A DNA stretch of 64,000 nucleotides from Eudoraea chungangensis (GTDB lineage Bacteria; Bacteroidota; Bacteroidia; Flavobacteriales; Flavobacteriaceae): the NCBI RefSeq assembly GCF_029360665.1, contig NZ_JARDUB010000004.1, positions 1 to 64,000 of the forward strand. Direction: 5' to 3'. Shown here one piece after another: positions 17,856-27,515 of the stretch (position 1 is its first letter; each line of letters starts with the position of its first letter). The notes below the pieces were generated by a model. That model was not told the origin of the DNA and did no database searches. It was given only the letters and a program-made list of their open reading frames with translations. The translations under genes were made by a program, and so were the position numbers.

Positions 17856-18851
17856 ATGAAACAAAAGCCATTTACATTACCTTCTAAAAAGACAATACTT
17901 GTTACCGGAGGAGCTGGTTTTATAGGATCAAATCTTTGTGAAGTCCTCTTAAAAAATGACAACAGCGTTCGATGCTTGGATAATTTTGCAACTGGTAAAG
18001 TTTCCAATATTGAACCTTTATTGGACGATTCCAATTTTGAATTAATTGAAGGAGATATCAGAGATCTAACCACCTGTATAAATGCTGCTAGTTCTACAGA
18101 CTTTATATTACATCAGGCAGCTTTAGGTTCTGTTCCCAGATCCATAAAGGACCCTATAACAAGTAATGAAGTGAATATTTCTGGTTTTCTAAATATGTTA
18201 ACCGCGGCAAAGGAGGCAGGGGTAAAACGATTTGTTTATGCCGCTAGTTCGTCCACCTATGGCGATTCTAAGGAAATGCCCAAAATTGAAGATCGAATAG
18301 GTAAACCCTTATCCCCATACGCAGTAACAAAGTACGTAAACGAGTTATACGCAGATGTCTTTAATAAGACCTACGGACTAAATACTATAGGCTTACGTTA
18401 TTTTAATGTATTCGGTAGAAAGCAGGATCCAAATGGCGCTTATGCCGCTGTTATTCCAAAGTTTGTAATGCAGCTTATGAGACATGAATCGCCTACTATC
18501 AATGGAGATGGAAGCTTTTCTCGAGATTTCACCTATATTGATAATGTCATTGAAATGAATATTCGTGCAATGATGTCAGAAGATAAAAATGCCTTAAACA
18601 CGGTGTATAATGTAGCCTTTGGCGAACGTACAAACCTAAATCAACTTGTTGACCTTTTAAAGCAATATCTGTCAAAATTTGATGAGAACATTTTAAATGT
18701 TGAGGTAAAACACGGGCCCAATAGACTGGGAGATGTACCTCATTCACTGGCATCTATCGAAAAGGCAAAGAGACTTTTAGGTTATGATCCAAGATTTGAT
18801 ATTAACCAAGGCTTAAAAAATGCCGTAGATTGGTATTGGAATAATTTATAA
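17856..18851 (+). CDS. WbpP/TviC-type UDP-N-acetylhexosamine 4-epimerase
   Basis: A 331-residue extended SDR. NAD motif GGAGFIGSNL; catalytic SSSTYG and SPYAVTKYVNELYADV (Tyr about 157); then LRYFNVFGRKQDPNGAYAAVIPKF, which is highly typical of WbpP/TviC epimerases preferring N-acetylated sugars. It interconverts UDP-GlcNAc and UDP-GalNAc, or the corresponding uronic acids. Together with the dehydrogenase 36 bases downstream it would give UDP-GalNAcA, whichever of the two acts first. Confidence 0.88.
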   Translation: MKQKPFTLPSKKTILVTGGAGFIGSNLCEVLLKNDNSVRCLDNFATGKVSNIEPLLDDSNFELIEGDIRDLTTCINAASSTDFILHQAALGSVPRSIKDPITSNEVNISGFLNMLTAAKEAGVKRFVYAASSSTYGDSKEMPKIEDRIGKPLSPYAVTKYVNELYADVFNKTYGLNTIGLRYFNVFGRKQDPNGAYAAVIPKFVMQLMRHESPTINGDGSFSRDFTYIDNVIEMNIRAMMSEDKNALNTVYNVAFGERTNLNQLVDLLKQYLSKFDENILNVEVKHGPNRLGDVPHSLASIEKAKRLLGYDPRFDINQGLKNAVDWYWNNL

Positions 18852-18887
18852 GACTAGATACTAGTTTATCGGAATAAACCCTGAGAA

Positions 18888-20168
18888 ATGAAAAATAAAA
18901 AAATTGCAGTAATCGGATTGGGCTATGTTGGATTACCATTGGCTAGGTTGTTCGCAACAAAGTACGCCGTTGTGGGCTTTGATATTAATTCCAATAGAAT
19001 AAATGAATTGTCTAATGGAATTGATTCTACAAAAGAGATAGATAGCAAAACCTTGAAGAAAGTACTAAAACAAGAAGCAAATTCTGATATTGGCTTGCTG
19101 TGTTCCAATTCTATGGACGACTTAAAAGAATGTAATTTCTTTATCATTACCGTTCCAACCCCAGTAGATAACACTAACAGACCAATTTTAACCCCCCTGT
19201 TTAAAGCAAGTGAAACAGTAGGTAAGGTACTTAAGAAAGGGGATATTGTGGTATACGAATCTACCGTTTACCCAGGAGTCACGGAAGAGGAATGTATCCC
19301 TGTTTTGGAAGATATCAGTGGTCTAACCTTCAATAGGGACTTCTTTGCCGGATATTCGCCGGAAAGAATTAATCCAGGCGATAAAGAGCATACGGTTGAA
19401 AAGATTTTAAAAGTTACCTCGGGCTCCACTCAAGAGATAGCATTACTGATAGATGAGGTATACGCTTCTGTAATTACCGCCGGAACACACTTGGCTCCCT
19501 CTATAAAAGTGGCGGAAGCTGCAAAAGTCATTGAAAACTCTCAAAGAGATATAAACATCGCTTTTGTGAATGAACTTGCCAAAATTTTTAACCTGATGGA
19601 CATTGATACCAATGAGGTATTAAAGGCAGCAGGTACCAAATGGAATTTCCTTCCTTTTAAGCCCGGTTTAGTGGGCGGACATTGTATCGGGGTAGATCCG
19701 TATTATCTTGCTCAAAAAGCGCAGCAATTTGGTTATCATCCAGAAATTATTCTGGCCGGAAGAAGGCTGAATGACAGTATGGGAAAATATGTATCTTCTG
19801 AGGTTATAAAATTGATGGTGCAGAGAGATATTAAAATCAAAAATTCTAAAATTCTGTTCTTGGGAATCACCTTCAAAGAAAATTGCCCTGATGTGAGAAA
19901 TACTAAAGCAGTAGATGTAATTCTAGACCTAAAGAGCTATGGAACGGAGGTAACTGTATACGATCCATGGGCCTTGGCAGAAGAAGTTAAATCGGAATTT
20001 GGCTTTGAATTGTCGCCAAACATAGAATCCACGAAGTACGATGCTATCGTTTTAGCGGTAAGTCATAGTGTTTTCCTAGAACTCGATTTAAGGTCTATGC
20101 TTGCAGAAAACGGTGTATTATATGATGTTAAAGGTATTCTTTCAGAAAAAGTAGATGGTCGACTTTAG
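18888..20168 (+). CDS. WbpO/TviB-type UDP-N-acetylhexosamine 6-dehydrogenase
   Basis: A 426-residue nucleotide-sugar dehydrogenase with Rossmann motif [10 protein letters not shown], the catalytic Cys in [15 protein letters not shown] (about residue 263) and the C-terminal [16 protein letters not shown] motif. The [12 protein letters not shown] form is that of the Vi-antigen/WbpO/WbpA branch acting on N-acetylated sugars, distinct from the ugd at 7254. The likely product is UDP-GalNAcA or UDP-GlcNAcA. It is the last gene of the precursor block and is followed by a strong terminator. Confidence 0.9.
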   Translation: MKNKKIAVIGLGYVGLPLARLFATKYAVVGFDINSNRINELSNGIDSTKEIDSKTLKKVLKQEANSDIGLLCSNSMDDLKECNFFIITVPTPVDNTNRPILTPLFKASETVGKVLKKGDIVVYESTVYPGVTEEECIPVLEDISGLTFNRDFFAGYSPERINPGDKEHTVEKILKVTSGSTQEIALLIDEVYASVITAGTHLAPSIKVAEAAKVIENSQRDINIAFVNELAKIFNLMDIDTNEVLKAAGTKWNFLPFKPGLVGGHCIGVDPYYLAQKAQQFGYHPEIILAGRRLNDSMGKYVSSEVIKLMVQRDIKIKNSKILFLGITFKENCPDVRNTKAVDVILDLKSYGTEVTVYDPWALAEEVKSEFGFELSPNIESTKYDAIVLAVSHSVFLELDLRSMLAENGVLYDVKGILSEKVDGRL

Positions 20169-20477
20169 TATTTTAAACAATAATTTGAAACCTAGTTATT
20201 TAGAATAACTAGGTTTTTTTTTGTCTTTATTTCTTCAATCTTAGGGAGGAAAATTAAGCCCGGGTGTCTTTTTTTCGTTTAAAAGTTAAAAAAAAGTGTA
20301 GTTCATCGAATATAGAGTTTTCAAAAATCCAAACCCCTCCAACCTTGCGTACCAAGTATTTAAATAAATAAATGTATTTCATCGAAAATACAATAGTTTT
20401 TAACGATGATTTGAGTTTTTTTAGATAGATTTATAGAACCCAAATCTAATAATACGAATACTTAACCTATCTTACAC
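20169..20477. other. Intergenic region with terminator and repeated TTCATCGAA
   Basis: About 309 bases. A strong hairpin terminator lies at the left; the rest is AT-rich with two copies of TTCATCGAA 76 bases apart (20302 and 20378), each followed by a TA-rich stretch and AGTTTT. No clear TAnnTTTG box was found for the lyase gene. No ORF or RNA gene is visible. Confidence 0.55.
20188..20222 (+). terminator. Rho-independent terminator
   Basis: A perfect 13-base stem (AAACCTAGTTATT / AATAACTAGGTTT) with a 3-base loop TAG, running into a T tract. It lies 20 bases after the dehydrogenase stop, ending the 7254-20168 transcription unit. Confidence 0.9.
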
Positions 20478-22280
20478 ATGAAATTCAACGCCTTAACCCC
20501 AAAAAGCGTGCTATACTTTCTTTGTTGTTTTCTTACGTTCTATTCCTGTTCTAAGGACTCAGATTTATTTACTGATTATATTTCTGAAGATTCCAATTTA
20601 GTAATTGAAAACTTAATACGAAATGATGCTTACCAAGTGGCAATAGTAAATAATTCCGAGGAAGAAATCACAGAAATTATTGTAAGTGATGAGAATTCGG
20701 GCTCCAATGAAATAATTGGATCGAATGATAATGATGGAACAATAGTTAATGATAATTTTGAACTTATTGGGGAGGTAAGTATAGTGCTGGATGTTTTGGC
20801 CAACGATACATTTGTTAATAAAGAGACAGCCACTATTATTGAAACAACACAACCAACTAATGGAGAGGTAATTATAAATAGTGATAATACCTTAACCTTT
20901 ATACCTACTGTAACAGGAAATAATGTAAATAATTTTTCCTATACTACAGAATTCATTAAATCTAATGGCTCTGTAGGGAAAGAAACTGGTTCAGTAAGCG
21001 TAGCCATCACGGAAAATCCAAATAAGATTTCGGAGGAACTGGGAGAATTAAAAGCATTTCCCGGAGCTGAAGGCTTTGGAAAAAATGCTACTGGAGGCCG
21101 AGGCGGGATTATTGTAGAGGTAACTAATTTAAATGACAGTGGCCCTGGCAGTTTACGCGAAGCATTAACGATGACCATGACGCGTACTATAGTTTTTAAG
21201 GTAGGCGGGACAATCGAATGTGATTCGTATTTATCGATACCCTCTAATTCAGGAAATTTAACTATTGCGGGTCAAACAGCACCAGGTACTGGTATTACAA
21301 TAAAAGGAGCCGAATTGAGAATTTCCGCATCCAATGTCATAGTAAGGTACTTAAAAATTAGACCCGGAAACATTTCTAATAATGAAGCTACTGACGGCTT
21401 AAGAATAGTTGCCTTTAATGGATCTCAGGTTAAGGATATAATAGTAGACCATTGCAGTATCGCCTGGGCATCTGACGAAAACCTAAACATTGGTGGTGTA
21501 GGAAGTAATAGCTCGGTAAGAAATATTACTATACAAAATTCTATAATTGCGGAAAACATAGCAACTGGTTATGGTCTACTAATATGGCAAAATGCCAAAA
21601 ATATATCAATTTACAGAAATTTATTAGCCCATAATAGTACCAGAAATATACGCTCTTCGACTTGTACCAGTGATTTTGAGATGGTTAATAATATTCTATA
21701 CGGCTTTAGAACGGCAACCGTACCAACTTATGAGAACGCTTTTGATATTGTTGGAAATGTATATAAATCTAATCCTAACACCCCTGTCAGTGACAAGACA
21801 GTTAAGCTGGAGGCGTCCGTCAACAATTGTCCTGATGGAAAAGCTAGTTTAACTAAGGCATATATATCAGATAATCTTTTCGATGGAGGTAATATAACAA
21901 TTGAATCACAGCTTAATTCGTACTTGGTTAATAATAAGATCTTCAATTCGGGTATTCAAGCATTAAACGCAGATGAAGTAGAAAATTCTTTGCTGAACAA
22001 TGTTGGTGCTTCGATATTACGCGACGACATCGATAAAAGAATAGTAAATGATGTTAAGAATTTATCTGGCACCTTAAAATCTTCTACTGCTGCAGCAGGA
22101 GGATATGATTATACAGAAATTACTAATAGTTATCAGGATACAGACAAAGATGGTATTGATGATTCCTGGGAACAGAGTAATGATCTAAATCCTAACGACA
22201 CTGATGATGGAAGTTTAGATATTAATGGGGATGGTTTTACAAACTTGGAAGAATTTTTACATTATCTAACCATCAATTAA
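20478..22280 (+). CDS. Pectate-lyase-like beta-helix lipoprotein
   Basis: A 600-residue lipoprotein with lipobox FYSC at Cys24, followed by the acidic SKDSD, which fits surface export in Bacteroidetes. An Ig/cadherin-like domain (LDVLANDTF...GEVIINSDNTLTFIP) spans about 90-175. A right-handed beta-helix begins at about 193 with AFPGAEGFGKNATGGRGG and includes VDHCSIAWASDENLNI, the PL1-type pectate-lyase pattern. The C-terminus has calcium-binding thrombospondin-3/EF-like repeats (DTDKDGIDDSWE about 554, DINGDGFTNLEEF about 580). It probably cleaves uronic-acid polymers by beta-elimination. It is flanked by its own terminators and lies between the UDP-uronic-acid genes and the assembly genes, so the substrate may be the polymer this locus makes. 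Confidence 0.8.
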   Translation: MKFNALTPKSVLYFLCCFLTFYSCSKDSDLFTDYISEDSNLVIENLIRNDAYQVAIVNNSEEEITEIIVSDENSGSNEIIGSNDNDGTIVNDNFELIGEVSIVLDVLANDTFVNKETATIIETTQPTNGEVIINSDNTLTFIPTVTGNNVNNFSYTTEFIKSNGSVGKETGSVSVAITENPNKISEELGELKAFPGAEGFGKNATGGRGGIIVEVTNLNDSGPGSLREALTMTMTRTIVFKVGGTIECDSYLSIPSNSGNLTIAGQTAPGTGITIKGAELRISASNVIVRYLKIRPGNISNNEATDGLRIVAFNGSQVKDIIVDHCSIAWASDENLNIGGVGSNSSVRNITIQNSIIAENIATGYGLLIWQNAKNISIYRNLLAHNSTRNIRSSTCTSDFEMVNNILYGFRTATVPTYENAFDIVGNVYKSNPNTPVSDKTVKLEASVNNCPDGKASLTKAYISDNLFDGGNITIESQLNSYLVNNKIFNSGIQALNADEVENSLLNNVGASILRDDIDKRIVNDVKNLSGTLKSSTAAAGGYDYTEITNSYQDTDKDGIDDSWEQSNDLNPNDTDDGSLDINGDGFTNLEEFLHYLTIN

Positions 22281-22302
22281 CTATAATACTTATATATTCT
22301 AT

Positions 22303-22335
22303 AAAAAAGAGGCTTATTTAAGTCTCTTTTTTTTT
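22303..22335 (+). terminator. Rho-independent terminator
   Basis: An imperfect stem AAAAAGAGGCTTA / TAAGTCTCTTTTT (one G-T pair) with a two-base loop and a following T run, 22 bases after the lyase stop. It isolates the lyase as a single-gene unit. Confidence 0.8.
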
Positions 22336-22572
22336 AGCGAATATCTTATCGGAAGCAATGAGATAGCGCGGTGAAATAAGCCTATGGCCTTTTACGACTA
22401 ATTTCTTAGACACTGAACGCGTTTTTTTATAACAAATGATATTAAAACTGATATTTGTCAAAAACTAATATTATTCATCTGAAATTATTTTTGAGAAGAT
22501 TATTAATTATTTGTTTGGTACTATTTAATTTATAATTATAATCGAAATAGTTATGCTTAAAATATTAAAGAA

Positions 22573-23667
22573 ATGAGCAAACCCAAAATCGCATTTGTGT
22601 TACCTGCATTAAATATGGGCGGTGCCCAACGCGTAGTATCAGTGCTCGCGAATGCCTTAGTACGCCATTATGATGTTTTTATAATCACCTTTACTAAAAC
22701 TAAAAGATATTACAACTTAGACGAAAATATTACTTTAATCAACTGTGTAGATAAAATAGATCCAAGCAAAAGTGTATTTCAGGCAATAAAAAGTAATTAC
22801 ATTTTAATAAGGAGAATCCATTCCATTGTAAAAAAGCATAAGATCGATTTATTAATTAGCTTTTTAACCTCAGCCAATATTATTACCACCTTAGTCGCTA
22901 ATTTTTGTCATCTACCAGTGATTATAAGTGAAAGAAATAATCCATACTCCCAAAAAATTTCAAAAATTTGGGATTTGATGCGATCTTTCACTTATCCTAG
23001 GGCCAACTTTGTAGTAGTACAGACGGAGACTATCAAGAGCTTTTATTCTGATAAAATAAAAGAAGACCGACTACGTATTCTTCCAAATCCAATTTCACCA
23101 GAATTGACTAATAAGAGAAATCCCAATACTAAAAAAGAGAATCTAATTTTGAATGCCGGGAGGTTAACAGATCAAAAGGCTCAGGATGTCTTAATAAAAG
23201 CTTTTGCTCGCATCGAAAAAGCTGATTGGAAGTTAATTATAGCAGGCGAAGGATCAAATAGAGAGAAATACGAAAAATTAATTGAGGAATTAGGCTTAGG
23301 AGAGAAAGTATTGCTCTTGGGACGTCAGAAAAACATTTATGCCCTTTACAATAAGTCTAGAATATTTGCATTTAGTTCTATATACGAAGGCTTTCCCAAT
23401 GCCTTGATTGAAGCCATGCATTTTGGCCTGGCCTGCGTTTCAACAGATTGCCCCACAGGACCTTCTGAATTGATTGAAGACGGTAAAAATGGATATTTGG
23501 TTCCAATGAACGATGATGAAGCCTTCGCTGAAAAATTATCCGTCTTAATGAATGATTCCGAGGAATCTGAGGCTTTTGGTAAACTGGCAAAAAAAGCGGT
23601 GGAAAAGCTTGAAGTTAACACCGTTGCAGAGAAATGGAATCAATTAATTAGCAACTGTTTACAATAA
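22573..23667 (+). CDS. GT4 family glycosyltransferase
   Basis: A 364-residue GT-B enzyme. The N-terminal glycine-rich loop is ALNMGGAQRVVSVLANAL (about 12-29). The C-terminal nucleotide-sugar domain has NAGRLTDQKAQDVLIKAF and the E-x7-E motif in YEGFPNALIEAM. It is cytosolic and peripheral, a retaining transferase building the repeat unit; donor and acceptor cannot be read from sequence. It is similar by eye to the GT at 29262. A weak hairpin (AATCCTT/AAGGATT, 23666-23688) follows the stop. Confidence 0.87.
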   Translation: MSKPKIAFVLPALNMGGAQRVVSVLANALVRHYDVFIITFTKTKRYYNLDENITLINCVDKIDPSKSVFQAIKSNYILIRRIHSIVKKHKIDLLISFLTSANIITTLVANFCHLPVIISERNNPYSQKISKIWDLMRSFTYPRANFVVVQTETIKSFYSDKIKEDRLRILPNPISPELTNKRNPNTKKENLILNAGRLTDQKAQDVLIKAFARIEKADWKLIIAGEGSNREKYEKLIEELGLGEKVLLLGRQKNIYALYNKSRIFAFSSIYEGFPNALIEAMHFGLACVSTDCPTGPSELIEDGKNGYLVPMNDDEAFAEKLSVLMNDSEESEAFGKLAKKAVEKLEVNTVAEKWNQLISNCLQ

Positions 23668-24002
23668 TCCTTTAAACAATCAAGGATTTCATTTTGAGTT
23701 TAGTAAATTGTCGCTGTCAATCATACAAGTAAACTAAAAAGCTAAATAACAGTATATACTGGTGTATCGTCGCATCAGCAGGTTTTTTGTTAATTTTGTC
23801 TTTTTTAATTCACCAATTTTTATTTTCTCGCTAATTTAGGCTGCAATTCTTTTGAGGTGCTATATTTTAGACTCTTAGGAATTACTAAGGAATTGAAATT
23901 TGTGATAAAAAGAATCTTGATATTACCAATTATAATCAGTCATAGGAAGTTCTAAAAGAGATATCACCTTCTTAATTGTTTTTGTTTTAGGCTTGTATCA
24001 AA
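23668..24002. other. Intergenic region before the polymerase gene
   Basis: About 335 bases of AT-rich DNA. It contains a weak hairpin at 23666-23688 without a proper T tract and a TAATTTTG element at 23791-23798. No ORF or RNA gene is evident. Confidence 0.5.
23791..23798 (+). promoter_or_regulatory. Possible -7 element upstream of wzy
   Basis: TAATTTTG fits TAnnTTTG, about 205-290 bases before the possible wzy starts. No -33 TTG box is at the expected spacing; weak evidence. Confidence 0.25.
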
Positions 24003-25253
24003 ATGCTAATTTCCAAAGGAAGTTTCTTTGTAAATATAATTTCTAATACGTTTAAAATTAAATACCCATATCACAGAAGTATGATAATGAATTTTTTAAA
24101 ATATTCAATTTTATTTTTGATTCTCTGTAATATACCCAGTTATTCGTTGGCATATTTTGGCGGCACTCTAGGATCCTTAACTTCTTATGCTTCCTCCTTA
24201 CTATTAATTGTCTTCTTTTTTTTTGTAAAAGATAGGAATAAACCTCTTTTGCCTTTTATTATCCTTGGCTTACTCTATTTTCTAATAGGGGCAATTAATT
24301 ATACTCATTTAGACGAGGGTAATTATTTCGTAAAGGAGTTTATTCGATTTATGATTGTGGTAGTCTGTGGTGCAGAAGTAATAAAAAGAACAACCACAAA
24401 AGACATATATTTAATTCTTCTACTAGGAGGATTAAGTGTCCTTATAAATGCCATTATATTCCCTTCGGCGAATGCTAATTTCAGTGCCACTTATGGCAGA
24501 TATAGTGGTTTTTACTTAAACCCAAATTTTGCAGGACAAATATGTTTGGTTGGTTATGCGATTTCATTTTCTATTTCCCGACAAGCATGGAAACTAATTG
24601 GACAATTCGTTTTTACCCTAGCCGGGATATTAACCTTCTCAAGAACATTCATTGTCGTATGGCTCGTTATTAGCTTATTTGCAATAATTCAGAGCAAGAA
24701 GAACATAAGAGTACCAGCTATAGGAGCCATTGTAATAATTTTAGTCTTAGCATTTGCTGAGAGTATGACTTTAAACAAGGATCGTTTCTCCGCATTCCAA
24801 AGTATTTTTGGATCAGAGCAGGTAAAAACGAAAATTATTAGCAAAGATACAAGAGATCAAACATGGAGCCTTTATTATGATATGGCATTAGATAAACCCT
24901 TTATTGGAAATGGTTATTTAAAGCTATCAAAAAAGTATCAGGGAAAACCTGGTGCGCACAACTCATTTTTAATGATTTTTGGCGAGGCAGGTGTAATACC
25001 TTTACTCGTGATGCTGGGTATTTATGGTTATTTATTACTCAAGAGTTTTACTTTCTTTAAAACCCAACCTGAGGTTTTTTATATTACCCTAGTAATTGTA
25101 TTAGCCTTAATGACTAGTCATCAATACTTTACCGTTTTTTATTTCGTTTTTGTTTCAATGTTCGTCTATTTTAGACTGGAAGAGCTTTCTTCTGTTCAGA
25201 ATACAAGCTTAAATTTACCCAATAATAAACCTCCTACCACCCTCCCTAATTAA
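24003..25253 (+). CDS. Wzy-like O-antigen polymerase/ligase
   Basis: A 416-residue multi-spanning protein with about ten hydrophobic helices and a large periplasmic loop before the C-terminal helices (about 265-325). The loop holds the Wzy_C-type motif PGAHNSFLMIFGEAGVIPLL. This suits a polymerase joining lipid-linked repeats in the periplasm; a ligase role is the alternative, but no other polymerase candidate exists in the window. The start may be ATG 24081 or 24087 (residues 27/29), since membrane helices begin right after these. 16 bases before a TupA-like gene. Confidence 0.78.
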   Translation: MLISKGSFFVNIISNTFKIKYPYHRSMIMNFLKYSILFLILCNIPSYSLAYFGGTLGSLTSYASSLLLIVFFFFVKDRNKPLLPFIILGLLYFLIGAINYTHLDEGNYFVKEFIRFMIVVVCGAEVIKRTTTKDIYLILLLGGLSVLINAIIFPSANANFSATYGRYSGFYLNPNFAGQICLVGYAISFSISRQAWKLIGQFVFTLAGILTFSRTFIVVWLVISLFAIIQSKKNIRVPAIGAIVIILVLAFAESMTLNKDRFSAFQSIFGSEQVKTKIISKDTRDQTWSLYYDMALDKPFIGNGYLKLSKKYQGKPGAHNSFLMIFGEAGVIPLLVMLGIYGYLLLKSFTFFKTQPEVFYITLVIVLALMTSHQYFTVFYFVFVSMFVYFRLEELSSVQNTSLNLPNNKPPTTLPN

Positions 25254-25269
25254 ATAACCTAAAAGATAA

Positions 25270-26208
25270 ATGGCAATTACCATTCACAAAACTATTTACC
25301 ACAAAACCCTAATGGGTAACTTCGTGAGATACTGTTATAACTGGTCTAAATATCACATGGTTCCAAAAAAACTTGTATTGCAAAAAAGGTTTCAAAAAAA
25401 ACATGGACGCAGACTTAATCTAAATAATCCTATTAGCCTGAATGAGAAAATTGTTTGGCTTAAACTATATAATCACACTCCCTTACACACTCAATGCGCA
25501 GATAAATATGCCGTTAGAGCGTATATTAACGAGAGGATTGGAGACCAGTATTTAGTACCATTATATTACCACACACTAAAACCTGAGAACATTATACCCG
25601 AGAACCTGCCAACCACTCCCTTTATAATAAAAGCAAACCACGATAGCAGTGGAGGAATATTTGTCACGGATAAGAATAAAACAAATTGGGGAGAGGTGCA
25701 AATAGAACTAAAAAATCGTTTGAAAAAGAATTATTACTGGAGATCGAAGGAATCACAATATAAGGCCATCGAACCACGAATTATTGTTGAGAAATTATTA
25801 CAAGATAAGAATGGAAATATTCCTTTTGATTACAAATTACACTGCTTTAATGGCAAAGTACGAATGATACAGGTAGATATGGGTAGAGGAACATCCCAGC
25901 ATTATCGCAATTGGTATTCGACCGATTGGAAAAGAGAACCATACCAATGGGACATGCCTAATAAAGATGGTGGATTTACTGAGTCGACAAAAGAAGACAT
26001 TGATAAACCGGTGACTTTAGAGAAAATGATTGAACTCTCCAAGATTTTGGCCAAACCTTTCTGTTATGTCCGCGTAGATTGGTACGATGTTGATGGAACA
26101 TTGTATTTCGGAGAACTAACCTTTCATCATGGTGGTGGAAATGAACCTTTTACACCAAAAAAATGGGACGAAATACTTGGTAAAGAATTGGTTTTAAATA
26201 ATCGTTAA
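25270..26208 (+). CDS. TupA-like ATP-grasp protein 1
   Basis: A 312-residue protein of the TupA-like ATP-grasp family. Recognisable segments are LNNPISLNEKIVWLKLYNHTPLHTQCADKYAVR (residues about 50-85), FIIKANHDSSGG and DYKLHCFNGKVRMIQVDMGR, and the C-terminal VRVDWYDVDGTLYFGELTFHHGGG, in which Asp and Glu would bind Mg-ATP. TupA takes part in making teichuronopeptide, a glutamate/glucuronate polymer of alkaliphilic Bacillus, so an ATP-dependent carboxylate-amine ligation is likely; substrates are unknown. It is a clear paralog of 30365. Locus context: uronic-acid donors and FemAB/GNAT-type enzymes. Confidence 0.8.
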   Translation: MAITIHKTIYHKTLMGNFVRYCYNWSKYHMVPKKLVLQKRFQKKHGRRLNLNNPISLNEKIVWLKLYNHTPLHTQCADKYAVRAYINERIGDQYLVPLYYHTLKPENIIPENLPTTPFIIKANHDSSGGIFVTDKNKTNWGEVQIELKNRLKKNYYWRSKESQYKAIEPRIIVEKLLQDKNGNIPFDYKLHCFNGKVRMIQVDMGRGTSQHYRNWYSTDWKREPYQWDMPNKDGGFTESTKEDIDKPVTLEKMIELSKILAKPFCYVRVDWYDVDGTLYFGELTFHHGGGNEPFTPKKWDEILGKELVLNNR

Positions 26209-26380
26209 TAGAATTCGAATTAAAGCTAACTCGTTATTAATTAAAATAACATCATTAGTCTGTTCTTATTAAGGAAATTTTGGTGCCTTTTTCAATAAAA
26301 AAATGTGAATATAAAATAATGGTTAACACAACTAAAGTTAAATGTATCGCCGTTTCATCCTATAAAATAATTTAATAGGC

Positions 26381-27490
26381 TTAGTTGTCTTCCAAATATT
26401 TTTGAGTCACTTCTTTTGATAAATCCGCATGTGCTTCGCAACGCATCAGGTTTAATTGAGCTGCAATTGCCCTTATATTTAAACCTGTAAATCCAAGTCT
26501 TCTCAAAACTCCGCTAACATATCTATTTTTAATATATGCATATGCAGACCAACGATTTATATAATTATTGTATTTATTATCCACTAACTTTTTCCATTCT
26601 TTGTATAGACTCTTCTTATCGGAGATAATTTTATTATAAGCGGAAACTCTTTTTAAGACTATATCTTTCTCACGTCCATGTAACATACTTAATCCAAAAG
26701 TACTTTTTTGCTGTTGTACTGGAAACAATTTGGTAGTTAGGTTGTGGTCTTTAATTTCAATCTCCAAGACCATCCCAGTGTACCAATCGTCATTTTTGTT
26801 ATCACTTGTAAATAAGAAATTTCCAAGGCTATAATATATAGGAACTTCTTTGTAGACTTCAAATCCGCTGATGCAATGGGTATGATGGCCAACTACCAAA
26901 TCTGCACCACATTCGGCATAAAATCGATATTGTTTTTGCATTCTAGGGCTTGGTAGGTTATAATATTCATGCCCTCCATGAATAATAACAAATAAATAGT
27001 CGGCTTTTAACTTAGACTCCTTTATTTGTCTTACATTATCTATAATATCCATTGGATTTGCCCCTGCCCTTTTCTCGGTAGCACTAGCCCATTCGTTTTC
27101 TGCAAAGTTGACTATCCCAATTTTGCCAACACTTGTATCAAAATAAAAGGTTTTCGACGCATTTTCTAAATTAGTCCCGGCTCCTACGGTATTAATATCA
27201 TAATCTTTACAGAACTGAAGTGTATCCTTAATTCCCTGATGATCATAATCCAAAACATGATTATTGGCAAGGGTTACTAAATCTACCTTCAGTTCTTTTA
27301 ATATCTTCCTTGTTAATTCTATATCTGATTTTAAATGGGGACCCGTTTTAATAATTTTAGAAGTTGTAGTAGTAACCGGAGCTTCTAAGTTTACAATATT
27401 CAGGTCAGAATTTTTAAAAAAATCAATGACATCAGAATCCAGGGTATAGCTTTTATTTATAACTAAATCCCCGGTTATTTTTATATTCAT
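26381..27490 (-). CDS. CapA-family putative metallophosphatase
   Basis: A 369-residue protein of the PGA_cap (CapA/PgsA) family, with NLEAPVTT, TLANNHVLDYDHQGIKDTL, VIIHGGHEYYNLPS and VVGHHTHCISGFEVYKEVPIYYSLGNFLF containing the His, Asn and Asp residues of a calcineurin-like metal site. No signal peptide or membrane anchor is visible, unlike Bacillus CapA. No CapB or CapC partner is nearby, so poly-gamma-glutamate synthesis is not implied. It follows wzx by 25 bases on the minus strand and may have a phosphatase role in capsule assembly. Confidence 0.82.
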   Translation of the reverse strand: MNIKITGDLVINKSYTLDSDVIDFFKNSDLNIVNLEAPVTTTTSKIIKTGPHLKSDIELTRKILKELKVDLVTLANNHVLDYDHQGIKDTLQFCKDYDINTVGAGTNLENASKTFYFDTSVGKIGIVNFAENEWASATEKRAGANPMDIIDNVRQIKESKLKADYLFVIIHGGHEYYNLPSPRMQKQYRFYAECGADLVVGHHTHCISGFEVYKEVPIYYSLGNFLFTSDNKNDDWYTGMVLEIEIKDHNLTTKLFPVQQQKSTFGLSMLHGREKDIVLKRVSAYNKIISDKKSLYKEWKKLVDNKYNNYINRWSAYAYIKNRYVSGVLRRLGFTGLNIRAIAAQLNLMRCEAHADLSKEVTQKYLEDN

Positions 27491-27515
27491 GATGGTACTA
27501 TAATTTTGGAAATTA

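Noticed and set aside
23666-23688. Terminator after the GT at 22573
   Set aside because: 7-base stem with a 9-base loop and no uninterrupted T tract; too weak to list as a feature.
26381-27490. Poly-gamma-glutamate synthesis
   Set aside because: Only a CapA homolog is present; the CapB ligase and CapC subunits are lacking.
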